Shown here in pieces: positions 1-8,967 of a stretch of 64,000 bases of DNA (position 1 is its first letter; each line of letters begins with the position of its first letter). The stretch covers positions 240,108 to 304,107 of the forward strand of contig CAKUTX010000002.1 in assembly GCA_934692485.1 (NCBI GenBank), written 5' to 3'. Under the pieces are notes generated by a model, which was not told where the DNA came from, searched no databases, and saw nothing but the letters and a program-made list of their open reading frames with translations. This DNA is from an uncultured Candidatus Melainabacteria bacterium. Its GTDB lineage: Bacteria > Cyanobacteriota > Vampirovibrionia > Gastranaerophilales > Gastranaerophilaceae. Position numbers and translations under genes: made by a program.

Positions 1-78
1 AGATAAGACTCCGGCTTGAACAGGACATAAATTTGCAAATAATAAAGCTGTAATTATTAAAACGGATAACTTTTTCAT
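1..78 (-). CDS. Start of a secreted protein (partial, runs off the left edge)
   Basis: Only 26 codons are inside the window. The minus-strand ATG at 78 is preceded by an AAGGAT ribosome site. The visible residues form a classical signal peptide: MKKL, then a hydrophobic core (SVLIITALLFANL), then a PVQA site suited to signal peptidase I before GVLS. There is a Cys in the core but it does not sit in a good lipobox. It is divergent from leuS, so the 79-156 gap holds both promoters. The function cannot be judged from this fragment. Confidence 0.7.
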   Translation of the reverse strand, partial: MKKLSVLIITALLFANLCPVQAGVLS

Positions 79-156
79 ATCCTTATTATACATAAAAACT
101 TTTTTTGTGCTAGTATTTTTACAGATGAGCTATTAAGATTAGGAGAAAGTAAAAAT

Positions 157-2649
157 ATGAAAGATGCATATTTTCCACAGGAAATAGAAAAAAAATGGCA
201 AAAAAAGTGGGAAGAAGATAAAGCTTTTAAGACAGAAGATGATAGTGATAAACCAAAATACTTTGCATTATCAATGTTTCCATATCCGTCAGGAAAGCTT
301 CATATGGGACACGTTAGAAACTATACAATTACGGATGTAATTGCTCGTTTCAAAAGAATGAATGGTTTTAATGTTCTTCATCCGATGGGATGGGACAGTT
401 TTGGGCTTCCTGCAGAAAATGCTGCAATGAAACATGGCGTTGACCCTGAAAAATGGACTGTTGAAAATATTGCGTATATGACAAAGCAATTGAAGATGTT
501 GGGTCTTTCGTATGATTGGGATAGAGAAGTTACGACTTGCAAACCTGATTATTATAAATGGACTCAATGGCTATTTTTACAATTGTATAAAAAAGGTCTT
601 GCTTATAAAAAAGAGGCTGCCGTAAATTGGTGCGATGAATGTGGTACAGTTCTTGCAAACGAACAAGTTATTGATGGCAAATGTTGGAGATGCGATCATG
701 TTGTTGAGAAAAAATATTTGTCACAATGGTTTTTAAAAATTACTGATTATGCGGAAGTTTTGCTTGAGGATTTAGATAAATTGACTGGTTGGGGTGATAA
801 TGTTAAGACGATGCAAGCAAATTGGATAGGTAAATCTCAAGGTGCGATATTCCGTTTTCAAGTAAAAGAGATTGAAGGAATGGAAATTCCTGTGTATACA
901 ACCAGACCGGATACCGTGCATGGTATTACATACTTGGTTGTGGCACCAGAGTACAAAGATATTGAAAAATTGACAACTCCTGAAAATAAAGCAGCTGTTG
1001 ATGAATATCGCGCAAATGCTCGTAAAATGACTGAAATCGAAAGACTTTCTACAGAAAGAGAAAAAACAGGTGTTCCTCTTGGTACTCACTGTATAAATCC
1101 GTTTACTGGAGAGATTTTCCCTCTATGGACTGCTGATTACGCGTTGGCTGAATATGGTACTGGTGCAGTTATGGCTGTTCCGACTCATGATACAAGAGAT
1201 TTTGCGTTTGCTAAAAAATATAATCTACCTTTAAAAGTGGTTATTACACCTAAAGATAAAAATATATCTGTTGACGAATTAACAGAGGCTTACACAGAAG
1301 AAGGAGTTCTTGTAAACTCAAATGAATTTGATGGAATGAGTAATGAAAAGGCTAAAAAAGCAATTACTCAAAAGGCTGTAGATGAAGGCTTTGGTGAGTT
1401 TAAGACTCAATACAGATTAAGAGATTGGTTAGTTTCTCGTCAAAGATATTGGGGAGCTCCAATCCCTGTCGTTTATTGCGAAAAATGCGGAATTCAGCCT
1501 GTGCCGGAAGACCAATTGCCGGTTATGTTGCCGAAAGATGTTGATTTTAGCGTTGTTGGAAAATCTCCTATTACTACGTCTAAATCTTTTGTTAATACAA
1601 CTTGTCCTTGTTGTGGCGGACCTGCTAAGCGTGAAACAGATACAATGGATACGTTTGTTTGCTCAAGTTGGTATTATTTAAGATATTCAGATGCCAAAAA
1701 TGCGGATATGCCTTTTGCAAAAGACAAAGTTAACAAGTGGTTGCCGGTTGATCAATATGTTGGTGGTATTGAACACGCAATATTGCACTTGTTGTATTCA
1801 AGATTTTTCACCAAAGCTTTGAGAGATATTGGACTTCTTGATTTTGATGAACCTTTTAAAAACTTGTTAACTCAGGGTATGGTTTTGAAAGACGGTTCTA
1901 AAATGTCAAAATCTAAAGGAAATACAGTTGATCCTGATGAAATATTCGAAAATTATGGAGCTGATACTGCAAGATTGTTTATTCTTTCTGATTCACCTCC
2001 AGCAAGAGATTTTGACTGGTCGGATGCTGGAGTGGAAGGATGTTATAAGTTCTTAAATCGAGTTTGGAGATTAATTGCTTCAAGCGCGAACGATGTTACT
2101 CTTGATTATCCTGAATTAGTCAAAGGTTCTTTGAAAAAGAAAGAAAATGATGATTTGCTCAGATTAGTTCATATGGCTATAAAAGGAATTACAAACGATA
2201 TTTCAAACGATTTTCAGTTTAATACCGTAATTTCAAAATATAGAGAGCTAGTAAATGCAATTTATGATTGGCGAGGGAAAAAATCTGATTTGGATAATGA
2301 AGATAAAACTGTTTTAAGTTTTGCTATTGTTTCATTAATCAAATTGATGTCGCCTGTAGCTGTTCATTTGTGTGAAGAAGCTTGGTCTGACTTGGGAGGC
2401 AAAGCATCTATTCATGTTCAAAAATGGCCTGAATGGAATGAAGATTTGGCTAAAGCCAGTTCAATAACTCTGATTGTTCAAATAAACGGAAAAGTTAAGG
2501 ACAAAATAGAGGCAGATGAAGCTTTATCGCAAGATGAACTAAAGGATTTGGCATTGGCTAGTCCTAAGATTAAAGAACTAACAAATGGAAAAACAATTGT
2601 AAAAACAATTGTAGTTCCTAAAAAATTAGTTAACATCGTTGTGAAATAG
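157..2649 (+). CDS. leuS: Leucyl-tRNA synthetase
   Basis: Charges tRNA-Leu with leucine in the cytoplasm. The 830 residues match the family length. Class I signatures are visible: HMGH at residues 49-52 and KMSKS at 582-586. A zinc-knuckle-like set of four Cys (CDEC and CWRC) lies near residues 158-180, and the inserted editing domain follows (TTRPDT near 250, GTGAVMAVPTHDTRD near 335-350). The C terminus has the anticodon-binding domain ending in a short valine-rich tail. The start is set by AGGAGAAAG just upstream. A TGTGCTAGTAT sequence at about 107-117 may be an extended -10. A glycosyltransferase follows after 10 bases. Confidence 0.97.
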   Translation: MKDAYFPQEIEKKWQKKWEEDKAFKTEDDSDKPKYFALSMFPYPSGKLHMGHVRNYTITDVIARFKRMNGFNVLHPMGWDSFGLPAENAAMKHGVDPEKWTVENIAYMTKQLKMLGLSYDWDREVTTCKPDYYKWTQWLFLQLYKKGLAYKKEAAVNWCDECGTVLANEQVIDGKCWRCDHVVEKKYLSQWFLKITDYAEVLLEDLDKLTGWGDNVKTMQANWIGKSQGAIFRFQVKEIEGMEIPVYTTRPDTVHGITYLVVAPEYKDIEKLTTPENKAAVDEYRANARKMTEIERLSTEREKTGVPLGTHCINPFTGEIFPLWTADYALAEYGTGAVMAVPTHDTRDFAFAKKYNLPLKVVITPKDKNISVDELTEAYTEEGVLVNSNEFDGMSNEKAKKAITQKAVDEGFGEFKTQYRLRDWLVSRQRYWGAPIPVVYCEKCGIQPVPEDQLPVMLPKDVDFSVVGKSPITTSKSFVNTTCPCCGGPAKRETDTMDTFVCSSWYYLRYSDAKNADMPFAKDKVNKWLPVDQYVGGIEHAILHLLYSRFFTKALRDIGLLDFDEPFKNLLTQGMVLKDGSKMSKSKGNTVDPDEIFENYGADTARLFILSDSPPARDFDWSDAGVEGCYKFLNRVWRLIASSANDVTLDYPELVKGSLKKKENDDLLRLVHMAIKGITNDISNDFQFNTVISKYRELVNAIYDWRGKKSDLDNEDKTVLSFAIVSLIKLMSPVAVHLCEEAWSDLGGKASIHVQKWPEWNEDLAKASSITLIVQINGKVKDKIEADEALSQDELKDLALASPKIKELTNGKTIVKTIVVPKKLVNIVVK

Positions 2650-2659
2650 AGGATATTAA

Positions 2660-3445
2660 ATGGTAAAAGTATCCGTTATAATTCCTTGTTACAACCAAGA
2701 AGATTACTTGGAGGACGCGCTAAATTCTTTAAGCAGTGCTCAGTGTGAATTTGAGGTTGTGGTAGTGAATGACGGTTCAACTAATGAATGTGCTGAGGCA
2801 AAAATTAAATCTATTTGCGAGAAATTTACAAACTTCCGATTAAAGTTGATTAATCAATCTAATCAGGGAGTTTGTGTCGCTCGCAATAATGGAATTAAAA
2901 ATGCTTCCGGTAAATATATTTTCCCATTAGATGCTGATGACAAAATTGACAGTTCTTTTTTATTAAATGCGGCTGAAATATTAGATAAACATTCTGATGT
3001 TGGTATAGTTTGTTGTAATGCAGAGTTATTTGGCGAAAAGCAGGGAATCCTTAATCTTGCGAAACCGACAATGATTAATATGTTATCTCAAAACAGAATA
3101 TTTAATGCCTCAATGTTTAGAAAAGCAGATTGGGCAAGAGTTGGTGGCTATAATGAAGAAATGTTGGAAGGATGTGAAGATTGGGATTTTTGGCTTTCTT
3201 TGTTGGAATTAGGTTTGAAGCCATATAAGATAGACCAAGATTTTTATAAGTATCGTAAATTACCTCAATCTCGAACTTCTCAAGCATTAGAATATAAAAA
3301 TTATGTCAATATAAGAAAAAAAATTATCAAAAAACATAAAAAATTATATATGAAGTATAATTTGTTAGTGTTGGTCCCTTTGTTTTTGAGAATTTTAGGA
3401 AAGAAGTTTTATGGCAAAAATAAGTGTAATAATTCCTGTGTATAA
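2660..3445 (+). CDS. GT2 family glycosyltransferase (first of five)
   Basis: A 261-aa family 2 glycosyltransferase, likely adding a sugar from a nucleotide sugar to a surface glycan. It opens with the GT-A fold start VSVIIPCYNQEDYLEDAL, has the VVVNDGSTN nucleotide-binding segment, the N-x-G-V-x-x-ARN loop and a DADD metal site near residue 94. EGCEDWDFWLSLL near 170 carries the usual ED acceptor-side motif. It lies 10 bases after leuS, with GAGGAT as ribosome site, and overlaps the next transferase by 35 bases. The acceptor and sugar cannot be told from sequence. Confidence 0.88.
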   Translation: MVKVSVIIPCYNQEDYLEDALNSLSSAQCEFEVVVVNDGSTNECAEAKIKSICEKFTNFRLKLINQSNQGVCVARNNGIKNASGKYIFPLDADDKIDSSFLLNAAEILDKHSDVGIVCCNAELFGEKQGILNLAKPTMINMLSQNRIFNASMFRKADWARVGGYNEEMLEGCEDWDFWLSLLELGLKPYKIDQDFYKYRKLPQSRTSQALEYKNYVNIRKKIIKKHKKLYMKYNLLVLVPLFLRILGKKFYGKNKCNNSCV

Positions 3446-4424
3446 TGTTGAAAAAACATTGCGCCAGTGTTTGGATAGTGTAATAAATCAAACGTATAAA
3501 GATTTGGAAATTATTTGTGTCAATGATTGTTCAACAGATAATTCTGCTGAGATTTTGGAAGAATATAAAAGCAAAGATTTGCGAATTGTTGTTTTGAATA
3601 ATGATGTCAATATTGGTTTGGGGTTAACACGTAATCATGGGATGCAGAAAGCTACAGGCGAATATGTTCATTTTTTGGATTCTGATGATTGGATGGAGCT
3701 TGATGCGTACGAAACTCTTGTTGAAAATTTGGAGAATAATCCGGATGTTGTTTGCTTTTTATGGAATAACATTGATGTTCGCAACGATAAAATAAGAGTT
3801 GAAAAGTTTAAAAAAGATTTTTTTCCGACAAATTTTGAAAAAAATCCTGAAATTATTGAAGATTGGGGAGTTAGTGTTTGGCACAGATTATATAAACGAG
3901 AGTATCTCAATTTTAATAAAATATGTTTTAATGATTATAAATGTATGGAAGATGTTGAGTATATTTATAAGGTTTTGGCAACTGCAAATGTTGTAAATTT
4001 CATTAATAAACCTTTGATTAATTATAGAATAAATAATCCTCAATCGTTAATTGGTAAAGCATACAAGTATTATGATTGCGCAATAAATTCATATGATACA
4101 ATTTATGAGTTTTCAAAAATTTTGCCAGATGAAAAAAGAGAAATAATTTTGGCGAAATCGTTTAACAGTTTATTATACAGACTTGTTGGAAGTTTTTCTT
4201 TCGGGATTATAAGTTATAAAGAATTGAGAGAAATAATCTCAGGTATTGACCTTTCTGTTTTTTATTCTAAGCCTAAAACGTACAAGTGGTTTGTTTATTA
4301 TAATGAAATTATGAATTACCCACCTTTTGTGATAAAATTTTTATATAGATTGCGTTTGTTTATCAAAAATGATTTTTATGGTTTTTATCAAAAATTGTCT
4401 TGGTTAAAGGAGAGAATTTCGTGA
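3411..4424 (+). CDS. GT2 family glycosyltransferase (second of five)
   Basis: A 337-aa cytoplasmic GT2 enzyme. N-terminal GT-A domain: ISVIIPVYNVEKTLRQCL, ICVNDCSTDNS, LTRNHGM and LDSDDW (the DXD-type metal site). The C-terminal 200 residues are helical and specific to this cluster; they include the MEDVEYIYKVL acceptor motif and an NYRINNPQSL segment also seen in the next two genes. Its first 35 bases overlap the previous gene, and its stop overlaps the GTG start of the next gene as GTGA, so translation is probably coupled. Substrate unknown. Confidence 0.88.
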   Translation: MAKISVIIPVYNVEKTLRQCLDSVINQTYKDLEIICVNDCSTDNSAEILEEYKSKDLRIVVLNNDVNIGLGLTRNHGMQKATGEYVHFLDSDDWMELDAYETLVENLENNPDVVCFLWNNIDVRNDKIRVEKFKKDFFPTNFEKNPEIIEDWGVSVWHRLYKREYLNFNKICFNDYKCMEDVEYIYKVLATANVVNFINKPLINYRINNPQSLIGKAYKYYDCAINSYDTIYEFSKILPDEKREIILAKSFNSLLYRLVGSFSFGIISYKELREIISGIDLSVFYSKPKTYKWFVYYNEIMNYPPFVIKFLYRLRLFIKNDFYGFYQKLSWLKERIS

Positions 4425-4724
4425 AAATAAGTATAATAATCCCTGTTTATAACGTAGAAAAATATTTACGACAATGCTTGGATAGTGTTATAAATCAAAC
4501 ATATAAAGATTTGGAAATTATTTGTGTAAACGATGCATCAACAGATAGTTCTCTTTCAATATTAGAAGAATATGCGCAAAAAGACAATCGAATAATTATT
4601 GTGAATAACCCTGTAAATTCCAAACTGGGCCCTACCAGAAATAATGGTATGAAATATGCAACCGGCGAATATGTTCATTTTTTGGATTCTGATGATTGGA
4701 TGGAGCTTGATGCGTACGAAGTTT
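4421..4724 (+). repeat. Near-identical 5' third shared by two adjacent glycosyltransferase genes (copy 1)
   Basis: About 300 bases here match 5464-5767 with only about nine differences counted by eye, most of them silent. Beyond that point the two genes diverge sharply. Fragments of the same sequence also occur in the gene at 3411. This looks like recent duplication or gene conversion restricted to the GT-A domain. Confidence 0.9.
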
Positions 4725-5461
4725 TGGCAAATTATATTGAAAAAATTGGTCAGGTAGATGTTATTCATTTCTTATGGAATAATCAATATGAGTTGACCGG
4801 AAGAATTGTGCCATGTGATTATAAACATCTTCCGAGTGTCGAAAAAATAGTTAATATTGAAAATACTCCAGAACTTGTATATAACTGGAGAAGAAGTGCT
4901 TGGTGTAAATTTTATAGACGACAATTTTTAATTGATAAAAATATTGAGTTTAATGACTATCCTTGTCTTGAAGATATTGAACACAGTATTCACGTTTTGA
5001 CAGAGGCGAATTCTGTATATTTTATTCCAGATTTGATTTTGAATTATCGTGCAAATACTCCGGGTTCTCTGTTGAGGTCGTGCTACAAATTTTATGATTG
5101 CGCATTGAAGTCGTATTTCACGAATGTAGAATATTGTAAAAAAATTAATCACAAAGCAAAAATTCTTATTTTAGAAGAAGATTTGACTTGTCTTTTGAGT
5201 ATTTTATATGGAAGTTTTGTAAGAAATCTAATTGATAAAAAAGAGTTACGAGAAATTGTAAAAAGTATAGATTTAAGTATATTTGGAGATAATTGTCAAT
5301 CATACAAATGGTATGTTTATTATCATGATATGATGGATTTCCCTACTTTTATTGTAAAGCTAAAAGAAAATTTACGTCGATTTACTCGAAATTATATGCC
5401 GGAGTTTCACCATTTCTTAGTTGATATAAGACGCAAATATCCGTTGCTTAGGAGGTTATAA
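4421..5461 (+). CDS. GT2 family glycosyltransferase (third of five, twin of the next gene at its 5' end)
   Basis: A 346-aa GT2 enzyme. The GTG at 4421 is chosen because AAAGGAG ends six bases before it and it makes a GTGA overlap with the previous stop; an upstream TTG at 4400 in the same frame has no such site. The N-terminal GT-A domain (IIPVYNVEKYLRQCLDSV, LDSDDWMELDAYE) is almost identical in DNA to that of the gene at 5464, while the rest diverges. C-terminal motifs LEDIEHSIHVL and NYRANTPGSLL match the neighbours. It probably elongates a surface polysaccharide; acceptor unknown. Confidence 0.88.
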   Translation: MKISIIIPVYNVEKYLRQCLDSVINQTYKDLEIICVNDASTDSSLSILEEYAQKDNRIIIVNNPVNSKLGPTRNNGMKYATGEYVHFLDSDDWMELDAYEVLANYIEKIGQVDVIHFLWNNQYELTGRIVPCDYKHLPSVEKIVNIENTPELVYNWRRSAWCKFYRRQFLIDKNIEFNDYPCLEDIEHSIHVLTEANSVYFIPDLILNYRANTPGSLLRSCYKFYDCALKSYFTNVEYCKKINHKAKILILEEDLTCLLSILYGSFVRNLIDKKELREIVKSIDLSIFGDNCQSYKWYVYYHDMMDFPTFIVKLKENLRRFTRNYMPEFHHFLVDIRRKYPLLRRL

Positions 5462-5463
5462 TA

Positions 5464-5767
5464 TTGAAAATAAGTATAATAATCCCTGTTTACAACGTAG
5501 AAAAATATTTACGACAATGCTTGGATAGTGTTATAAACCAGACGTATAAAGATTTGGAAATTATTTGTGTAAACGATGCATCAACAGATAGTTCTCTTTC
5601 AATATTAGAAGAATATGCGCAAAAAGACAATCGAATAATTATTGTGAATAACCCTGTAAATTCCAAACTGGGCCCTACCAGAAATAATGGTATGAAATAT
5701 GCGACTGGCGAATATGTTCATTTTTTGGATTCTGATGATTGGATGGAACTTAATGCGTACGAAAAGT
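5464..5767 (+). repeat. Near-identical 5' third shared by two adjacent glycosyltransferase genes (copy 2)
   Basis: Second copy of the repeat at 4421-4724. The copies lie in direct orientation 1,043 bases apart, so homologous recombination between them would delete one gene and fuse its head to the other tail. Confidence 0.9.
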
Positions 5768-6504
5768 TGGTAAAAAATATTGAAAAATTTAATAATCCAG
5801 ATGTTTTGCATTTTGAGTATAAAATTGTTTCAGAAATTGATATGTCCGAAAGTTTTAGAGTCCTTCCAAAAAATGCAGATGATGTGTACGGCAAAGTTTT
5901 TAATATTGAAAAAGATTTAGAAATGAGTAATCTTTGGGACAGACATGCTTGGAATAAATTGTATAAAAAGAGTTTTATCTCTGAAAAAAATCTGATATTT
6001 AATAATTATCCTTGTTATGAGGATATAGAATTTGCATTTGAGGTATTAATAAAAGCAAAAAGTATTTGTTTTATAAATGATATTTTATTAAATTATAGAT
6101 ACAATAATCCAAATTCTTTAGTCGGAAGATTTTATCTTTATAATGAATATGCGTATAAATCATTGCAATCCGCTTTCTCATTATCCTCTGATTTAAGAAG
6201 TGATGTAAGGAAAAAACTTTTGACATTGGAATTAATGAATACTTGGTATATCTATTATGGTGGTTATCTTCAAAAGAAAATTGATTATTTAGAAATGCGT
6301 AAATGGTTACAAAAACTAGATTATAGTGTTTTGGATAATGTTGAGAGAAAAAGTGGTATTTTTTCAATTGCAACAGACATAATAAAATATCCGGAACCTA
6401 TTTTTAAAATTAAAAAGGGAATAACAAAAATTATAAAAAAAATATTTCCGAACTTTTTTAATTTAGTGATGAGGATAAAGAAATTTGTTTTGAGGCGCAA
6501 ATGA
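5464..6504 (+). CDS. GT2 family glycosyltransferase (fourth of five)
   Basis: A 346-aa GT2 enzyme starting with TTG at 5464, supported by a strong AGGAGG at 5450-5455. The GT-A domain is nearly identical to that of the preceding gene (LDSDDWMELNAYE), but from residue 102 on it has its own sequence: HFEYKIVSEIDMSES, YEDIEFAFEVL and NYRYNNPNSLV. It ends in a very basic tail (MRIKKFVLRRK), which may hold it at the membrane. Its stop overlaps the next ATG as ATGA. Likely a partner of the neighbouring transferases in building one glycan. Confidence 0.88.
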   Translation: MKISIIIPVYNVEKYLRQCLDSVINQTYKDLEIICVNDASTDSSLSILEEYAQKDNRIIIVNNPVNSKLGPTRNNGMKYATGEYVHFLDSDDWMELNAYEKLVKNIEKFNNPDVLHFEYKIVSEIDMSESFRVLPKNADDVYGKVFNIEKDLEMSNLWDRHAWNKLYKKSFISEKNLIFNNYPCYEDIEFAFEVLIKAKSICFINDILLNYRYNNPNSLVGRFYLYNEYAYKSLQSAFSLSSDLRSDVRKKLLTLELMNTWYIYYGGYLQKKIDYLEMRKWLQKLDYSVLDNVERKSGIFSIATDIIKYPEPIFKIKKGITKIIKKIFPNFFNLVMRIKKFVLRRK

Positions 6505-7472
6505 TTAAGACAAGTATAATAATTCCAGTTTATAATGCAGGCAAGTATTTAGAAAAAAGTTTGAATAGCATTATTAAGCAATCAATAAAAGATATTGAAA
6601 TAATTTGCGTAGATGACGGGTCTACAGATAAAAGTTTGCAAATATTGAATGATTTTGCACAAAGAGATAGTCGTATAAAAATTTATTGCCAACCTCATGT
6701 CGGGGGGGGGGGTGGTAGCGCACGAAACTTAGGTATGTCAAAGGCTTGTGGCGAAACTCTTTTGTTTCTCGATGCAGATGATGAATTTGATGAAAATTTG
6801 GTGAAAGAGTTATATGAAAAATTAGAAAAAGAAGATGCAGATATAGCGTTTTGTAATTTTCAGATGGAAAATAAAAATTCAGATATTTATTATTTTGATT
6901 ATTCTGATTTTATAAAAAATCCTATAGTTAATCGTTTTAATTATCAAAACAATTTATTTTCGGTTGCGGCTCCTTTTGTTTGGAACAAAATGTTTCGAAA
7001 AAGTTTTATCGATAAATACAATTTGCAATTTATGAACACTTGCCATTCAAATGATATTGCTTTTGTTTTCTTGGCTATGGCTCATGCTCAAAAAATTGTA
7101 TTTGTAAATTCTTTTTTGATAAATTATATAAAGCATGAAAACTCTACGTCAAGCGGTAGAACCGGTGATAATTTTTGTGACGTTGTTGTGTATAAATATA
7201 TAATAAGTGAACTTAAACAAGCAAATTTATTCAATGTTTTAGAAAAAGCTTTGTCTAAAATTATGTTGAAAAGTTATAACGATGCATTGTTTGCAATGTG
7301 CAGAAGAACAAAAGAAGATTACATAAAAACCGTCAAAAAAATGAAAGAATTATTGCCTTTTAAAGCTATATTTTTTAATATAAACAAATCAATTGGACGA
7401 AGATACACTTTAATAAAATTTCTCCCTGAAACAATCTCTTATTACTATTTTCATTTAAAAAAGAAGTTTTAA
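6501..7472 (+). CDS. GT2 family glycosyltransferase with an in-frame 11-G tract (phase-variable candidate, ON)
   Basis: A 323-aa GT2 enzyme with TSIIIPVYNAGKYLEKSL, ICVDDGSTDKS, ARNLGM and LDADDEFD. A run of 11 G (6702-6712) encodes the glycines just before ARN, in the conserved nucleotide-sugar loop of the fold. Gain or loss of one G would truncate the protein at about residue 75, so the enzyme could switch on and off; the tract length here keeps the frame open. It lacks the long C-terminal region of the two genes before it. The start overlaps the previous stop by ATGA. Confidence 0.88.
   Translation: MIKTSIIIPVYNAGKYLEKSLNSIIKQSIKDIEIICVDDGSTDKSLQILNDFAQRDSRIKIYCQPHVGGGGGSARNLGMSKACGETLLFLDADDEFDENLVKELYEKLEKEDADIAFCNFQMENKNSDIYYFDYSDFIKNPIVNRFNYQNNLFSVAAPFVWNKMFRKSFIDKYNLQFMNTCHSNDIAFVFLAMAHAQKIVFVNSFLINYIKHENSTSSGRTGDNFCDVVVYKYIISELKQANLFNVLEKALSKIMLKSYNDALFAMCRRTKEDYIKTVKKMKELLPFKAIFFNINKSIGRRYTLIKFLPETISYYYFHLKKKF
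6702..6712 (+). repeat. Poly-G tract (11 G) inside a glycosyltransferase gene
   Basis: Eleven consecutive G in a strongly AT-rich gene, read as GGG codons followed by GGT GGT. It is one of four long G tracts in the window. Tracts of this length are classical slipped-strand mutation sites. With 11 G the reading frame is open. Confidence 0.95.
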
Positions 7473-7543
7473 AATATATAAAAATTTTGAAAAATTTTCT
7501 CTTTACAAATAGTAAAATTCAAGCACTGTCAGAATTTATGTAT

Positions 7544-7549
7544 TATAAT
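7544..7549 (+). promoter_or_regulatory. Probable -10 element of the murC operon
   Basis: TATAAT with a TG dinucleotide a few bases upstream, 39 bases before the murC start, in the 115-base gap after the glycosyltransferase cluster. No convincing -35 is seen. The gap suggests murC starts its own transcript. Confidence 0.35.
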
Positions 7550-7587
7550 AATAATTGTAGATTTGTATATAAATAAGGGATAGAACT

Positions 7588-8967
7588 TTGAATAATAAAA
7601 AATACTATTTTATCGCAATTGGCGGTGTCGGAATGAGCGGACTTGCAAAATACTTGTTGGAAAACGGGTGTGACGTTTCAGGTTCGGATATTGTAGATAG
7701 CAAATATATTGATAAATTGAGAACTTTAGGCGCGAAAGTTTACATTGGACAAAAAAAAGAAAATGTTCCGTCTGATGCTATTGTTGTTGCGAGTACGGCA
7801 ATTAGAGAAACTAATCCTGAGATGATTAGAGCAAAAGAATTAGGATTAAAAATCTATCACAGATCAGATATTCTTGCTGAAATATCAAGATGGGGTAAAT
7901 TTTTCATCGGATATTCAGGAACACATGGGAAAACAACGACCAGCGGACTTTCTTCTTACGTATTGGAAAAGGCTGGGTTGAAACCATCTTATGTGGTAGG
8001 AGGAATTATTCCAGAAATAGGCAATAATGCACATTCTCAAGATGGAAAATTCTTCTGCGCGGAATTGGATGAAAGCGATGGTACTATTGTTAAATACACT
8101 CCGAATATTTGCGTAGTTAATAATTTGGAACCAGATCACTTGGATTTTTATAAAGAGGGGTTGAAATCGATATTGGAAACTTTCGAAAAATTTATTTCTA
8201 ATATGGATGAAAAATCTGTTGTTTTAGTAAATAAAGACTGCGAAGCAACGATGTCATTGCATAGTCATAAAACATTGACGTTTGGCTTGTCAGATGCTGA
8301 TTATACTGCTAAAAATATTGAATTTAAACCTGATTGTACAACATTTGATGTTTATTACAAAGGCGAATTTTTGACAGATTTGAAAATTATATTAAGAGGT
8401 AAACACAATGTTTACAACGCGTTGTCTGTTCTTGCAAGTTTGCATCAGGCAGGTGTCGATATTGCTCTTGTTAAACCTCATTTCGCTACATTTTCTGGAA
8501 TGGGTAGACGTTTCCAAAAAGTCGGAGAATTTGATGGTGTAACAGTTTATGATGATTATGCGCACCATCCGACAGAAGTTAAAGCTACTTTATCGTCGGC
8601 TGAAGGAATGAGTGGCAAACGTGTTATTGCTGTTTTTCAGCCACACAGGTTTACCCGTCTGAAAAACTTGTGGAATGAGTTCTTAGAAGCGTTTTCACAT
8701 GTTGATAAAGTTGTAATAACGGACGTTTATGCAGCTTCGGAAGATGCTATTGAAGGCATTAATTCAGAAAAGTTTGCAAAAGAGTTGTCTGAACACATAT
8801 CTATTCCTTGTGAATATATTGGTGGTTCTATTGCAGATGTTGCTAAAAAACTTTATCCCGAATTAAAAAAAGATGATGTTGTAATTGGGCTTGGTGCAGG
8901 AACAATTACAAATTTGTCAAAAGAATTGCTAAATGCCAGAAAAGAGGCAGTCGGTGCTTCAAACTGA
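7588..8967 (+). CDS. murC: UDP-N-acetylmuramate--L-alanine ligase
   Basis: First amino-acid ligase of peptidoglycan precursor synthesis; joins L-alanine to UDP-MurNAc using ATP in the cytoplasm. 459 aa, the usual length. The Rossmann start GGVGMSG is at residues 12-18, the ATP loop GTHGKTTTSG near 110-120, then NNLEPDHLDFY and YDDYAHHPTEV, all Mur ligase signatures. The start is TTG at 7588 behind AAGGGATAG. It heads a run murC-murB-ddl-ftsQ with overlapping genes, the standard dcw order. Confidence 0.97.
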   Translation: MNNKKYYFIAIGGVGMSGLAKYLLENGCDVSGSDIVDSKYIDKLRTLGAKVYIGQKKENVPSDAIVVASTAIRETNPEMIRAKELGLKIYHRSDILAEISRWGKFFIGYSGTHGKTTTSGLSSYVLEKAGLKPSYVVGGIIPEIGNNAHSQDGKFFCAELDESDGTIVKYTPNICVVNNLEPDHLDFYKEGLKSILETFEKFISNMDEKSVVLVNKDCEATMSLHSHKTLTFGLSDADYTAKNIEFKPDCTTFDVYYKGEFLTDLKIILRGKHNVYNALSVLASLHQAGVDIALVKPHFATFSGMGRRFQKVGEFDGVTVYDDYAHHPTEVKATLSSAEGMSGKRVIAVFQPHRFTRLKNLWNEFLEAFSHVDKVVITDVYAASEDAIEGINSEKFAKELSEHISIPCEYIGGSIADVAKKLYPELKKDDVVIGLGAGTITNLSKELLNARKEAVGASN

